Assembly (NCBI GenBank): GCA_029266425.1
Contig: JAQSWY010000034.1
Span: 50,837-114,836, forward strand
Direction of reading: 5' to 3'
Length of the DNA stretch: 64,000 bases
Source: Xanthobacteraceae bacterium
Lineage (GTDB): Bacteria > Pseudomonadota > Alphaproteobacteria > Rhizobiales > Xanthobacteraceae
Shown: positions 44,641 through 54,467 of the stretch, piece by piece
Layout of the letters: each line of letters starts with the position of its first letter
Position numbering within the stretch: position 1 is the stretch's first letter
The notes under the pieces: model-generated
What the model was told of the DNA's origin: nothing
What the model saw: the letters and a program-made list of their open reading frames with translations, nothing else
The model's database searches: none
Position numbers and translations under genes: made by a program

Positions 44641-45191
44641 GACTAGCTCCCTTGGTTGTCTCGCCCGCCATTCGGTGGGGTGCGCTGATACGTCAATTAT
44701 ATATGTCGGGAATTATCGACATGTCGATAGTTGCGTCCTGTGACGGCGATGTGACGGCGCTCGGCGGGACGCCTAGCGGAGAATCCGTTATTTCGTTATG
44801 TCGAGTATCGCCGACATATAGCAGAGTGATTGGATGGATTTGTGCAGCCTCGACTGCCGCGAACCGGAGGCGCATGAAAGCGTTTTATTGTATTACATTT
44901 GATATTCCTACTTCGATTGGTCGCCACGAGGCCCGATTATGGGTCGCAGCTAAACATATATGCTGCACAGGCCACGGTCTTGGGCGATGCAACTTAGATG
45001 ACGACAGACTATTTACTTAAAGGCAATGGTCTTAATGATCTGTTTTATTTCTATATAACGTTGCGATATTCGCCAGATTGACTGAGAGTCCATTGCAATG
45101 TCACGAAATTGTTAGGTAGGCTGCCTAGGACAGCAAGGTGTCAGAACTGGGCTGGCTGAAGCCCGGCATCATTCAGGGAGACGAGATTCTC
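44641..45191. promoter_or_regulatory. Divergent promoter region between two pstS genes
   Basis: 551 bases, clearly more AT-rich than flanking genes, especially 44870-45120, with no convincing ORF. It contains two copies of ATGTCG-N8-CGACAT at 44703-44722 and 44798-44817, 95 bases apart. A weak Pho-box-like pair (ATGTCAC-N4-TTGTTAG) at 45098-45116 lies 75 bases before the plus-strand pstS; alphaproteobacterial PhoB sites are CTGTCAT-N4-CTGTCAT, so the match is partial. Control by phosphate and by an island regulator is inferred. Confidence 0.5.
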
Positions 45192-46193
45192 ATGAAGATC
45201 ATCACTCTTGCCGGCGCTCTCGCGCTGCTGGCGTCCGGCGCGGCTATTGACCGTGCCGTCGCCCAGACCGTGGTTCAGGCAGACGGTTCCTCCACCGTCT
45301 TCCCCGTGACGGAAGCCATGGCCGAGGAGTTCCAGAAAGCCAACAAGGACATCAAGGTGACCGTCGGCATCTCGGGCACCGGCGGCGGCTTCAAGAAGTT
45401 CTGCCGCGGCGAGATCGATATCTCGAACGCCTCACGCCCGATCACGGCCGCCGAGCAGAAGGCGTGCAAGGAGGCGGGTATTGAGTATATTGAGCTGCCG
45501 GTGGCGCTCGACGCACTCACCGTCATAGTCAATCCATCCAACAACTGGGCTGGAGAGATGACCGTGGCGGAGCTCAAGAAGATCTGGGAGCCGGAAGCCC
45601 AAGGCAAGATTACCAATTGGAAGCAGGTTCGCGACAGCTTCCCCGACAGGCCGCTCACGCTCTACGGCGCGGGCGTCGATTCCGGCACGTACGACTATTT
45701 CACCGCGGCGATCGTCGGGAAGGAACACTCCAGCCGCGGAGACTTCACCGCTTCCGAGGATGACAACGTCCTGGTGCAGGGCGTGGCGGGCGACCAGAAC
45801 GCTCTCGGCTTCTTCGGCCTTGCCTATTTCGAGGAAAACGCCAAGAAGCTGAAGGCCGTGAAGATCAAGGTGAACGATGCCGCCCCGGCCGTTGAACCGA
45901 GTGTCGAGAACGCCCGGACCGGCAAATACCAGCCGCTGTCCCACCCGATCTTCATCTACGTCAATAGGAAGTCCACCGAGACAAAACCGGCGGTCACCAA
46001 GTTCGTCGACTTCTATCTCGACAAGAAGAACGCGAACGAGCTGGTGGGCGATGTTGGCTATGTACCGCTTCCGGATGCAGCGCTCGCCGTCTTCCAAGAG
46101 CGCTTCAAGAAGCGCGAGATCCGCACCGGCTTCACCGGATCCAAGATCGGCGTGTCGGTCGAGGACCTGATCAAGGAAAAGCTGGTCTACTGA
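45192..46193 (+). CDS. pstS: Phosphate-binding protein, SphX/PstS2 type
   Basis: 333 residues from the ATG at 45192 with GGAGACGAG upstream; an upstream in-frame start lacks a signal peptide. Signal peptide [24 protein letters not shown]. Phosphate-site motifs [42 protein letters not shown] and [10 protein letters not shown] mark the cyanobacterial-type branch. First gene of pstSCAB; a hairpin lies between it and pstC. Confidence 0.93.
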   Translation: MKIITLAGALALLASGAAIDRAVAQTVVQADGSSTVFPVTEAMAEEFQKANKDIKVTVGISGTGGGFKKFCRGEIDISNASRPITAAEQKACKEAGIEYIELPVALDALTVIVNPSNNWAGEMTVAELKKIWEPEAQGKITNWKQVRDSFPDRPLTLYGAGVDSGTYDYFTAAIVGKEHSSRGDFTASEDDNVLVQGVAGDQNALGFFGLAYFEENAKKLKAVKIKVNDAAPAVEPSVENARTGKYQPLSHPIFIYVNRKSTETKPAVTKFVDFYLDKKNANELVGDVGYVPLPDAALAVFQERFKKREIRTGFTGSKIGVSVEDLIKEKLVY

Positions 46194-46206
46194 GGGGACC
46201 TAAGCC

Positions 46207-46230
46207 GAAGGGGGTGGGAACGCCCCCTTC
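46207..46230 (+). terminator. Hairpin between pstS and pstC
   Basis: GAAGGGGG and CCCCCTTC form a perfect 8-bp stem with an 8-base loop, 13 bases after the pstS stop. No T-tract follows, so it probably attenuates or stabilises the pstS end of the transcript, giving more binding protein than permease, rather than fully terminating. Confidence 0.55.
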
Positions 46231-46252
46231 GAGCATTTGATGGGAACGGGAT

Positions 46253-47196
46253 GTGGCCGTAACAGATTCCACGCGCGCAAGCGGGCTGCCTCGTGTGGAG
46301 ATTTCCGCGTCGTTTCTGGCGCGGCGGCGCTTCATCGACTGGGCGATGCGGGTCGTGCTGTTCTGCTGCGCTGCCTTGTCCGTGCTGGTGACGGCCGGCA
46401 TCGTCTACGTGTTGTTGAGCGAAAGCCTCAAGTTTTTCGCGGAAGTCTCGCTGCTCGATTTCCTGACCGACACGCAATGGACGCCGGTGTTCGAGGATAA
46501 GCACTTCGGCATCATGACGCTGGTGTCGGGAACGTTCATGACGTCCCTAATTGCTCTGCTCGTCGCGATCCCCGCCGGAACGGTGCTCGCCATCTATCTG
46601 AGCGAGTTCGCGCGGCCTGGGCTGCGAGAGACCGTCAAGCCGTTTCTCGAGCTCATCGCGGGCGTGCCGACGGTCGCCTTCGGCTATTTTGCCCTGCTCC
46701 TGCTGACGCCGCTGTTCCAGACCTTCATCCCCGGGCTCGCCGGGTTCAACCTGCTGGTGCCTGGCATCGTCATGGGCGTCATGATCCTGCCCTACATCGT
46801 CTCGGTGAGCGAAGACGCGATGCGCGCCGTGCCGAGTGCGCTGCGCGAGGGTGCAATGCGCTCGGCTTCACCCGTCTCCAGACCGCGATCAAGGTGGTCA
46901 TCCCCGGCGCTTTTTCGGGCGTGACCGCGGCCTACATCCTCGGCATGTCGCGAGCCGTGGGCGAGACCATGGTGGTGGCGATCGCCGCTGGCCAGCAGGC
47001 CAAGATCGCACTCAATCCGCTTGAAGGCGCCGCGACCATCACCGCCTATATCGTCCAGATCAGCCTCGGCGACGTGCCGCACGGCTCCATCGCCTATCTG
47101 ACGATCTTCGCGGCTGGACTGACGCTCTTCCTTATCACTTTCGTCTTCAACATCGTCGCATTCTGGCTGCGGCAGACATTCCGTGAAGTGTACTGA
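46253..47196 (+). pseudogene. pstC: pstC, phosphate permease subunit, frameshifted
   Basis: Starts at GTG 46253 and encodes a normal PstC through [18 protein letters not shown]. Near 46856 one base appears missing: the next expected residues [21 protein letters not shown] continue in the next frame to [13 protein letters not shown] at 47196. Six membrane helices and the EAA-like loop are all present across the two frames. A single-base loss from a TAT codon explains it. Either a recent inactivating mutation or a sequence error. Confidence 0.85.
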
Positions 47197-48123
47197 TGGA
47201 TGCCGCCACACCGTCCCGCGGGACCGGGCGCCTGACCGACGCCGAGATCGTCGCGCACGCCAAGCGCTCGGACCGGCGCTTCGCTCTCATCGGACTCGGC
47301 GTGCTCGTGCTCTCGATGATCGTGTTGCTGGCGCTCATCATCGACTTCATGGTCGACGGGCTCGGGCGCATCGATTATGGCTTCCTCACCAGCTTTCCAT
47401 CCCGGCGCCCTTCGGAAGCCGGTATACTGTCGGCGTGGGTCGGCACCTCCCTGGTCATGATCGTGACCGCGACCCTGGCGGTGCCACTCGGCGTCGCCGC
47501 AGGTCTTTATCTCGCCTAAGAACGTCCTGACCCATCTGATCGAGATCAACGTCACCAATCTCGCGGGTGTGCCCTCGATCATCTATGGCCTGCTGGCACT
47601 TGGGCTGTTCGTGCAGACCCTCGGTCTTGGCCAGACGATCCTCGTCGCGGGAATGACCCTCGCGCTCTTGATCCTACCGATTATCATCGTCGCGACGCGC
47701 GAGGCCGCGCGGTCCATACCGCTGGAAATCCGGGAGGCCGCCTACGGGCTTGGGGCCGACAAGTGGCAGACCGTGAGCGGCTACATCCTGCCCGCTGCCC
47801 GACCCGGCATTCTCACCGGCGCGATCGTCGGCATGTCGCGAGCAATAGGTGAGACCGCACCAATCATCACCATAGGCGCGCTCACCTTCATAGCCTTCCT
47901 GCCTCCGTCGCCAGTGCAGAGCACCTTCCCATTCGTGAACTTCGAATGGCTGAATTCCCCCTTCACCGTCATGCCGATCCAGATGTTCAATTGGGTGTCG
48001 CGCCCGCAGGCTGCCTTTCACGTCAATGCGGCCGCCACCGGCCTTATCTTGCTGGTCATGACACTCGCGATGAACGGGCTCGCGATCTGGCTCCGCTACA
48101 AGATCCTCAGGAGCATGCGTTGA
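47196..48123 (+). pseudogene. pstA: pstA, phosphate permease subunit, frameshifted
   Basis: Starts at 47196, overlapping the pstC stop. Frame 1 runs to GVAAGLYLA and stops at 47519. The remainder ([30 protein letters not shown] to [10 protein letters not shown]) is intact in another frame. Compared with the usual PstA order (YLAEYAPKN), about 11 bases between CTC and CCT seem deleted, which is not a multiple of three. So this lesion differs in kind from that in pstC. Confidence 0.85.
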
Positions 48124-48149
48124 CCTCTTCGCCGGCTCCGGGAAATGTT

Positions 48150-48965
48150 ATGAGCACTATGGTCTCGAATTTGAACCTCATCACCGAAGCGGCGGAAACT
48201 GCGGCGCCTTTGCGCGCCGAGGTCCGGAAGCTCAATTTCTTCTACGGCGATTTCCAGGCGCTGAAGGAGGTCGAGCTATCGATCCTCGAAGGCCGGGTGA
48301 CCGCGCTTATCGGCCCTTCCGGCTGCGGGAAGAGCACACTGTTGCGGTGCTTCAACCGGATGCACGACCTCTATCCGGGCAACCGGTACGAGGGCGAGAT
48401 CATCATGCATCCGGAGAAGCTCAACATTGTCGCGCCGGACGTCGACCCAATGTTCGCACGCCTGCGCATCGGCATGGTGTTCCAGAAGCCCAACCCGTTC
48501 CCGAAATCGATCCATGAGAACGTCGCGGCTGGGCTGCATATCCGCGGTATCCGCAAACGCGGAGAGGTAGAGGCGCGGGTCGAAGCCGCGTTGCGCCAAG
48601 CGGCGCTCTGGGACGAAGTGAAGGACCGACTGCGGCAGTCCGCCTACGGCCTTTCCGGTGGCCAGCAGCAGCGCCTGTGCATCGCCCGGGCGCTGGCGCC
48701 CGATCCGGAGCTCATTCTGTTCGATGAGCCGACATCCGCTCTCGATCCGATTGCAACCGCAAAGATCGAGGAGCTCATCGACGAGCTGCGCGGCACCTAT
48801 ACTATCGTCATCGTTACCCACAACATGCAGCAGGCGGCCCGAATACCCGACTACACGGCCTTCATGCATCTCGGCCATATGGCCGAATACGACATCACCT
48901 CCAAGATCTTCACCAATCCAGATAACGAGCGGACCAAGGCTTATGTGACCGGCCGTTTCGGTTGA
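48150..48965 (+). CDS. pstB: Phosphate ABC transporter ATPase
   Basis: 271 residues from the ATG at 48150. Walker [18 protein letters not shown], signature [15 protein letters not shown] and Walker [15 protein letters not shown] are intact; H-loop in VTHNMQQA. The PstB-specific insert [28 protein letters not shown] is present. A TTG at 48120 overlapping the pstA stop, with AGGAG 6 bases upstream, is an equally good start. No phoU follows, unlike many pst operons. Its partner permeases are both frameshifted. Confidence 0.93.
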   Translation: MSTMVSNLNLITEAAETAAPLRAEVRKLNFFYGDFQALKEVELSILEGRVTALIGPSGCGKSTLLRCFNRMHDLYPGNRYEGEIIMHPEKLNIVAPDVDPMFARLRIGMVFQKPNPFPKSIHENVAAGLHIRGIRKRGEVEARVEAALRQAALWDEVKDRLRQSAYGLSGGQQQRLCIARALAPDPELILFDEPTSALDPIATAKIEELIDELRGTYTIVIVTHNMQQAARIPDYTAFMHLGHMAEYDITSKIFTNPDNERTKAYVTGRFG

Positions 48966-49093
48966 CAGATCGATATGACCGGCACTCACACGCGGGTCCT
49001 GTCGGGATTGGAAAGCGCTGACACCAGCGATGCCGATCTCCAAATCGATGATCGTCTAGTTAAGGCGGCTTTCGGGTCGTCCTTGGTGGTCGC

Positions 49094-49490
49094 TCAGTCT
49101 GCCGCGGCTTTCGGGACCCCTTCTTTGATCGCTACGCGCACCTTCCAGACGTCCTTCCGAGAAGCCCAGTGATGTCCTCCGAAGACGTCGTTGAAACCGA
49201 CGTCGATCAAGGGATCGTCTCGAAGGTGCTCATGCTTGAAGGTCAAGTAGAAATTGAACTGCTCGCCGACCGTCAGTTTCTTCGGCAGTCCACCGCGAAA
49301 GGGCCGATGGAAATTGGGGAAGTCGTGCAGCGGGTTCATCAACCCGTATTTGCAGCGGCACCGCACTCTCCACCACCAGCCGCTTCACCGGCTGCGCCCC
49401 ATGATGCCGGTGATCGTCGAGTCGGTCGGTCCGAAATTCGTCGCCGAGAGTATCAGAAAGGATCTGACGATTCATCGAGCGTGATGATCC
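49094..49490 (-). pseudogene. Remnant of a conserved hypothetical membrane-associated protein
   Basis: The 3' part is open for ~90 codons: YGLMNPLHDFPNFHRPFRGGLPKKL, then FNFYLTFKHEHLRDDPLIDVGFNDVFGGHHWA. Just upstream, SATNFGPTDSTITGIMGRS appears in another frame, then a stop. I recall a family of rhizobial unknown proteins with this order and an N-terminal membrane helix, which is absent here. So it looks frameshifted and 5'-truncated. The 770-base gap between pstB and the GH13 gene otherwise holds nothing recognisable. Confidence 0.45.
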
Positions 49491-49735
49491 TCGACACCGA
49501 AAAAGACACGCGAATGCGGCCGTGCGGAAAAAGAACTTAGACCAAACGTTCCAGGCTAAGCCTCCAGCGAGACGACTAGCTCTTCGGCCGAGACCAAGTC
49601 CCGCAAGGAAGTTCACGTCAAGCAACGCACACCTTCACACATTGCCGGCGCCGCGCCGCGCCCTAATTGAAGCTCCGGCAAAATCCCTTTGCGCCGGATG
49701 CGCGGCATTTCCCGCTTCGATCAAATGAGATTTGG

Positions 49736-51331
49736 ATGAGTTCCACCTTGGGTACGCCGCCGGTGTGGTGGCAAAGCGGCGCGATTTATCAGGTCTATCC
49801 ACGCTCGTTTCAGGACAGCAATGGTGACGGCATCGGCGATCTGCAGGGTATTCGCAGCCGCCTCGATTATCTCGTCGCACTCGGCATCGATGCGATCTGG
49901 ATCTCGCCTTTCTTTCCCTCTCCGATGGCGGATTTCGGCTATGACATCTCCGACTATTGCGGCGTCGATCCGATCTTTGGCACGCTCGGCGATTTCGACC
50001 GCCTGATTGCCGATGCCCATGAGCGTGGCGTCAGGGTGATTCTGGATTTCGTGCCGAACCATACCTCCGACCGACACCCATGGTTCGCCGAGAGTTGCAG
50101 CGGTCGATCAAGCCCGAAACGCGACTGGTACATCTGGCGCGATCCGGCGCCTGGTGGCGGGCCGCCCAACAACTGGACAAGCAATTTCGGCGGCAGCGCC
50201 TGGGAATATGATGAAATGTCTGGACAGTACTATTATCACGCATTCCTGAAGGCCCAGCCGGACCTCAACTGGCGCAATCCGCAGGTCCGCGCCGCCATGA
50301 TGGACGCGCTACGCTTCTGGCTCGCGCACGGAGTCGACGGCTTTCGCGTCGACGTGATCTGGCATCTGATCAAGGATGCCGAGTTCCGGGACAATCCTCC
50401 CAACCCGGCCTACGGACCCGGCCAGCCGGACATTGCCCGCTTCCTCCAAGTTTATTCCACCGATCAGCCCGAGGTGCTGGACATCATCGCGCAGATGCGG
50501 GCTACGCTCGACGAGCATGGTGACAAGCTGCTGATCGGCGAGATCTATTTGCCGGTTGAGCGCCTCGTCGCCTACTATGGGCCGGAACTTTCTGGCGTCC
50601 ATCTGCCGTTCAATTTCCAGCTCATTCACGCGCCCTGGAACGCTCGCGGCCTCGACACGCTGATCGAGACTTATGAACGTGCCTTGCCGGCGGGGGCATG
50701 GCCGAATTGGGTGCTGAGTAATCACGACCAGCGACGCATCTCGACGCGGGTCGGTGCCGCGCAGGCACGCGTCGCGGCGATGCTGCTGCTGACGCTGCGT
50801 GGCACCCCGACCATCTACTACGGAGATGAACTTGGGCTCGAAGATGCCCACATCCCGCCGGACGCAGCACAGGATCCGTGGGAGAAGAACGAGCCCGGCC
50901 TTGGCCTCGGCCGGGACCCTGCTCGAACGCCCATGCGTTGGACAAGTTTGCCCGGCGCCGGCTTTACGGAAGGGGTGCCGTGGCTGCCGATTGGAGGGCG
51001 GCCGGAGCAAAACGTTGCGGACCAAATGTCAGACCCCGACTCGATGCTGCATCTATATCACCGCCTACTGAAGCTACGGCGTGCGCACGAGGCGCTCTCC
51101 TTGGGCAAATATGAAAGCGTCGTCGCTACGGGCGACATTCTCGCCTATTGGCGGCGGAACGGTGAGGAAGGCCTAATGATCGTGCTCAATCTCGGGCACA
51201 AGAACACGCCGATCGAACTTGGCGGCGTGTTCTCCGTACTGGCCTCGACGCATCCCGACAGTGCCGAAGAGGCTGGCCCGGGCATCTTCGTCATGAGGCC
51301 CGACGAGGGATTGCTGCTGAAGCCCCGCTGA
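49736..51331 (+). CDS. GH13 alpha-glucosidase/oligo-glucosidase
   Basis: 531 residues from the ATG at 49736, where WWQSGAIYQVYPRSFQDSNGDGIGDLQGI gives the family N-terminus. Catalytic machinery: nucleophile Asp in DGFRVDVIWH, acid/base Glu in LLIGEIYLP, and transition-state Asp in LSNHDQRR. DFVPNHTSDRHPWF and the B domain are typical of oligo-1,6-glucosidase/alpha-glucosidase. No signal peptide. It is a paralogue of the enzyme at 52806-54467, and hydrolyses or transglycosylates short alpha-glucosides in the cytosol. Confidence 0.92.
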   Translation: MSSTLGTPPVWWQSGAIYQVYPRSFQDSNGDGIGDLQGIRSRLDYLVALGIDAIWISPFFPSPMADFGYDISDYCGVDPIFGTLGDFDRLIADAHERGVRVILDFVPNHTSDRHPWFAESCSGRSSPKRDWYIWRDPAPGGGPPNNWTSNFGGSAWEYDEMSGQYYYHAFLKAQPDLNWRNPQVRAAMMDALRFWLAHGVDGFRVDVIWHLIKDAEFRDNPPNPAYGPGQPDIARFLQVYSTDQPEVLDIIAQMRATLDEHGDKLLIGEIYLPVERLVAYYGPELSGVHLPFNFQLIHAPWNARGLDTLIETYERALPAGAWPNWVLSNHDQRRISTRVGAAQARVAAMLLLTLRGTPTIYYGDELGLEDAHIPPDAAQDPWEKNEPGLGLGRDPARTPMRWTSLPGAGFTEGVPWLPIGGRPEQNVADQMSDPDSMLHLYHRLLKLRRAHEALSLGKYESVVATGDILAYWRRNGEEGLMIVLNLGHKNTPIELGGVFSVLASTHPDSAEEAGPGIFVMRPDEGLLLKPR

Positions 51332-51364
51332 TCTCGTGTCGCCTACGGTGCTCTGTGAGTATCG

Positions 51365-51880
51365 TCAGAGCTCGGAGCGCTTCAGTATGTAATCGAGACC
51401 GCCAACGCGGAACCAACGATAGCCATAAGGTTCAAGCGCGATACTGTGCAACCCCGTCTCGTTGGCGTCGCTGTGGTCGTCGGAAAGGAGGTTGACGAGC
51501 TTCTTCGGCCGATCCTGTCCTGTTCCGATGCGGAAGCGAACGCAGCGACCCTCGGGATTGAAATTGTGCAGGAAGAGCACGGCATTGGACCGCCATTCAT
51601 AGCAGATGGCGAGCACGCTCCTGTCGACGAACTCGCCGAACGTGCCGTAGCGTGGATCGACGCCGTAATAGTCGACGACGCCATCGCCGTCATCGCGCCC
51701 CGGGGGAGGTCTGGAACGGCATCAGCCAAATCGCAGTCACGCCAAGGCCGTGCAGATAGTCGAGGCGTCGCATCAAGCCTCTGAAATCGCCGACTCCATC
51801 GCCATTGGAATACATGAAGCTCTCGACGGAGAGGCAATAGACGATCGCATTCTTGTACCAGAGATCGGTGATCAATCGGC
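51365..51880 (-). pseudogene. Trehalose-synthase-like GH13 remnant with internal deletion
   Basis: The 5' part (51880-51690) encodes LWYKNAIVYCLSVESFMYSNGDGVGDFRGL to VTAIWLMPFQ, typical of the treS/maltosyl family. A frameshift follows; VDYYGVDPRYGTFGEFVDRS then runs straight into SVLAICYEWRSNAVLFLHNFNPEG, the C-terminal region of the family. About 350 codons of the catalytic barrel, with the active-site residues, are missing. The 3' end is at 51365. Clearly non-functional as a hydrolase. Confidence 0.8.
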
Positions 51881-52082
51881 CGTCCTCGCTTTCGCGCCGC
51901 CCCGACCCGCAACGCTCCACGGGGTGTCGTGTTCCGCCAGCGATCAACAGGATCCGATGATTGCTCCCATTTCGAGGGACGATTTGCACGAGTTCGCCGC
52001 CCTTCGAGACGTGCTCACGCAGGCGGCGCGGCAGATACTCGGCGCGTCCCCGGATCCGAGTTTAATCCTAAAGCTTATGGAG

Positions 52083-52562
52083 TTATGGAGAGGGCAAGCT
52101 ATCTCTCACGCGAGAAAGAGCGACGCCGCCCACCAGCATCGCCGCTCCCCAGATTAGCAATCCAACATCCCAATAGATCCATTGTTCGCGCGGCACCGTC
52201 TCATTGACATGGTGAAGCCCGAGAAATTGGTGGTTCACCATGCCTTCAACGAGATTGAAAAGGCCGAAGCCAATCAGCAGCGCACCCAAGAACCGCTTGG
52301 TCGACCAATCGCTGCCACGGTAATGGGCTGATCTGAAGAGGACCATCACGCCGAGTACCAGAAAAGTGTATGTGATAGCGTGGAATAGACCGTCGAGTAG
52401 AGTGTTGAACTGTAAGTTCTCAACAGTATCAGCGGGGTAGCCGGCACTGGTGACCATGTGATGCCACTGAAGAATCTGATGCAGAAGAATTCCATCGAAG
52501 AATCCGCCCAATCCCAGTCCGAGAAACAAACCCGCTAGACCGGTCCGGCGCTCGGCGTACAT
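52083..52562 (-). CDS. DUF2243 membrane protein
   Basis: 159 residues, four predicted membrane helices. Characteristic histidine motifs: GGFFDGILLHQILQWHHM in helix 1 and LVEGMVNHQFLGLHHV in helix 3, as in DUF2243. Conserved His residues may bind metal, but the function is unknown. Only 5 bases after the DUF2934 gene, so probably co-transcribed with it and the upstream GH13 and DUF892 genes. The 200 bases beyond its stop hold no gene. Confidence 0.85.
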   Translation of the reverse strand: MYAERRTGLAGLFLGLGLGGFFDGILLHQILQWHHMVTSAGYPADTVENLQFNTLLDGLFHAITYTFLVLGVMVLFRSAHYRGSDWSTKRFLGALLIGFGLFNLVEGMVNHQFLGLHHVNETVPREQWIYWDVGLLIWGAAMLVGGVALSRVRDSLPSP

Positions 52563-52567
52563 CGCGG

Positions 52568-52813
52568 CTACCCCGACGGAGCCTGGTTCGGATCGTCGCT
52601 GCCGACCGGCGGGAGCATGCCATTGCCTGAAGTAGGGCCTTCATTGGTCAGTTCCGGAGAGGCGTGCGGACCTGCAGGCGGCGCATCCGAGCCATTCCCC
52701 TCGGGAACCAGTTTGCTTGCCCGCCTCCAATGATCGATCTCCCGGCCGATCGGACAGCCTTCGCTCAACCAAAGATAGTAAGCTTTGGCACGGATCTGAT
52801 CTTCCCTAGACAT
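52568..52813 (-). CDS. DUF2934 domain protein
   Basis: 81 residues; N-terminal domain IRAKAYYLWLSEGCPIGREIDHW followed by a Pro/Gly-rich tail. Its start overlaps the end of the GH13 gene by 8 bases, so it is in the same operon (DUF892 - GH13 - DUF2934 - DUF2243). Role unknown; compare the longer copy at 50-505. Confidence 0.85.
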   Translation of the reverse strand: MSREDQIRAKAYYLWLSEGCPIGREIDHWRRASKLVPEGNGSDAPPAGPHASPELTNEGPTSGNGMLPPVGSDDPNQAPSG

Positions 52814-54467
52814 AGGCGCCCTCCGAAATCGAAAGCACGACGCCTTCGTACGGTCGAAGCTGAAGGCTCGTGCCGGATGGCAAGTTACGATCGAGATACG
52901 TCGTGACGAGCATGCGCGCGTGCGGTGGCAGCTTTACTTCCTTGAAGTCGGATCCGAAGTTTGCAAGCACCGCAATGCAGGTGTCATTTCGAACGCGCTT
53001 GAACTTGACGACCTCTCCATCGCGACGCAGCGGCTCGTACTCGCCCATCAAAAGAGCCGGCTCCTGACGCCGCAATCGGATCAGTTCGATATAGAGCCAC
53101 AGGATAGAGTGCGGATTCCGCTTGAGCGCTTCGACGTTCTGCCGCTCGCTGTTGGGGCCAATCGGTAGCCATGGCTCGACCCGTGAAAAGCCCGCATTAC
53201 GTGCTGCATCCCATCGCATCGGTGCGCGTTCGCCGTCCCGACCGAGCTGAAAGCCAGGCACCAGCTTCTCGAATGGATCGGAGACGCGTTCGGGTGGAAT
53301 CGGCACCTGCAGAATGCCGAGTTCATCTCCTTGGTAGAAGATGGCGGTGCCCCGCAGCGTGAACAGAAGCAAGGCCGCCAGCCGCGCGCCAGCTTCCGAC
53401 CGCCGCTCTGCTATGCGCCGCTTGTCATGGCTCCCCAGCGCCCAGTTCGGCCATGCATGAGCGGGCAGGAGATTATAGTATTGGTCGAGTTCTGCTTCGA
53501 CTTCGGCAGCCGTCCATTCAACATCCAGCAGCCGGTAGTTCAGCGGCAAATCAATCCGCGGCTTCGTCTCGCCGTAGAAGCGGCACGCATTTTCAGGACT
53601 CGTGTCGACCTCCCCCAACAGAACACGCCCGGGAAATTCCGCAACGACTTGACGCAATTCATCAAGAAACTCCAGCGTCTCGGGCCGGTTGTCTGAGTAA
53701 ATGCGCTGCTGATGTTCAGGTGGCGGAACTTCGCTCAGATCGCCGTCCAGCGGTGGATCGTCACGTAGCAGGTCATCTTCCACCGTAACGGCTGCTGCGT
53801 CCAACCTGAAGCCATCGACGCCGCGCCGCATCCAGAAACGCAGCACGTCATGCATCGCTTTCCGGACCTCAGGGTTCCGCCAGTTGAGATCGGGCTGGGA
53901 TTTCAGGAAGGCATGGTAATAATACTCGCCGCTCCCCTCATCATATTCCCAAGCGCTGCCACCGAACCGGCTCAGCCAGTTATTGGGCGGTCCGCCGTCC
54001 TTCGCCGGCGATCGCCACACATACCAGTCGCGGCGAAGGTCATTCTTTGATCGCCGGCTCTCGCGGAACCAAGCATGTCGGTCGGAGGTGTGGTTCGGAA
54101 CGAAGTCGAGGATCAGCCGGATGCCCCGCTCGTGGAGCAGGCTCAACAGCCGATCGAAATCCTCCATTGTGCCGAAGACCGGATCGACGCCAGTGAAGTC
54201 GGCTATATCGTAACCGAAATCATCCATCGGCGAGGGGCAGATCGGCGCCAGCCAAACCGCATCAATGCCGAGTTTGACTAGATAGTCGACACGACTGCAA
54301 ATGCCCGGGATGTCACCAATACCGTCTTCATTGCTGTCCTGGAACGAGCGCGGATAGATCTGATAGATGACAGCCTTCTTCCACCATGAGGCGTCATGAT
54401 CCGAAACGGACCCGTCGGCACAATCAGGATTGAAGCGCGATCCGGGTGCTTCTTCACAGACTCGCAT
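52806..54467 (-). CDS. GH13 alpha-glucosidase/oligo-glucosidase
   Basis: 553 residues. WWKKAVIYQIYPRSFQDSNEDGIGD opens the barrel. Nucleophile Asp in DGFRLDAAAV, acid/base Glu in VLLGEVDTS, third carboxylate in LGSHDKRR; DFVPNHTSDRHAWF is present. Closest relative in the window is the plus-strand GH13 at 49736, so an ancient duplication is likely. The first ~25 residues before SWWKKAV may not be translated; the ATG at 54467 overlaps the DUF892 stop. Cytosolic metabolism of alpha-glucosides or trehalose-related sugars is inferred. Confidence 0.92.
   Translation of the reverse strand: MRVCEEAPGSRFNPDCADGSVSDHDASWWKKAVIYQIYPRSFQDSNEDGIGDIPGICSRVDYLVKLGIDAVWLAPICPSPMDDFGYDIADFTGVDPVFGTMEDFDRLLSLLHERGIRLILDFVPNHTSDRHAWFRESRRSKNDLRRDWYVWRSPAKDGGPPNNWLSRFGGSAWEYDEGSGEYYYHAFLKSQPDLNWRNPEVRKAMHDVLRFWMRRGVDGFRLDAAAVTVEDDLLRDDPPLDGDLSEVPPPEHQQRIYSDNRPETLEFLDELRQVVAEFPGRVLLGEVDTSPENACRFYGETKPRIDLPLNYRLLDVEWTAAEVEAELDQYYNLLPAHAWPNWALGSHDKRRIAERRSEAGARLAALLLFTLRGTAIFYQGDELGILQVPIPPERVSDPFEKLVPGFQLGRDGERAPMRWDAARNAGFSRVEPWLPIGPNSERQNVEALKRNPHSILWLYIELIRLRRQEPALLMGEYEPLRRDGEVVKFKRVRNDTCIAVLANFGSDFKEVKLPPHARMLVTTYLDRNLPSGTSLQLRPYEGVVLSISEGAYV

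Noticed and set aside
46840..46930. Programmed ribosomal frameshift in pstC
   Set aside because: No slippery heptamer or downstream pseudoknot seen at the frame change; a one-base deletion explains it better. Not excluded without reads.
48975..49172. 65-codon ORF after pstB as a phoU or other pst gene
   Set aside because: No PhoU motif, no good ribosome site; it overlaps the antisense remnant at 49094. Treated as junction sequence.
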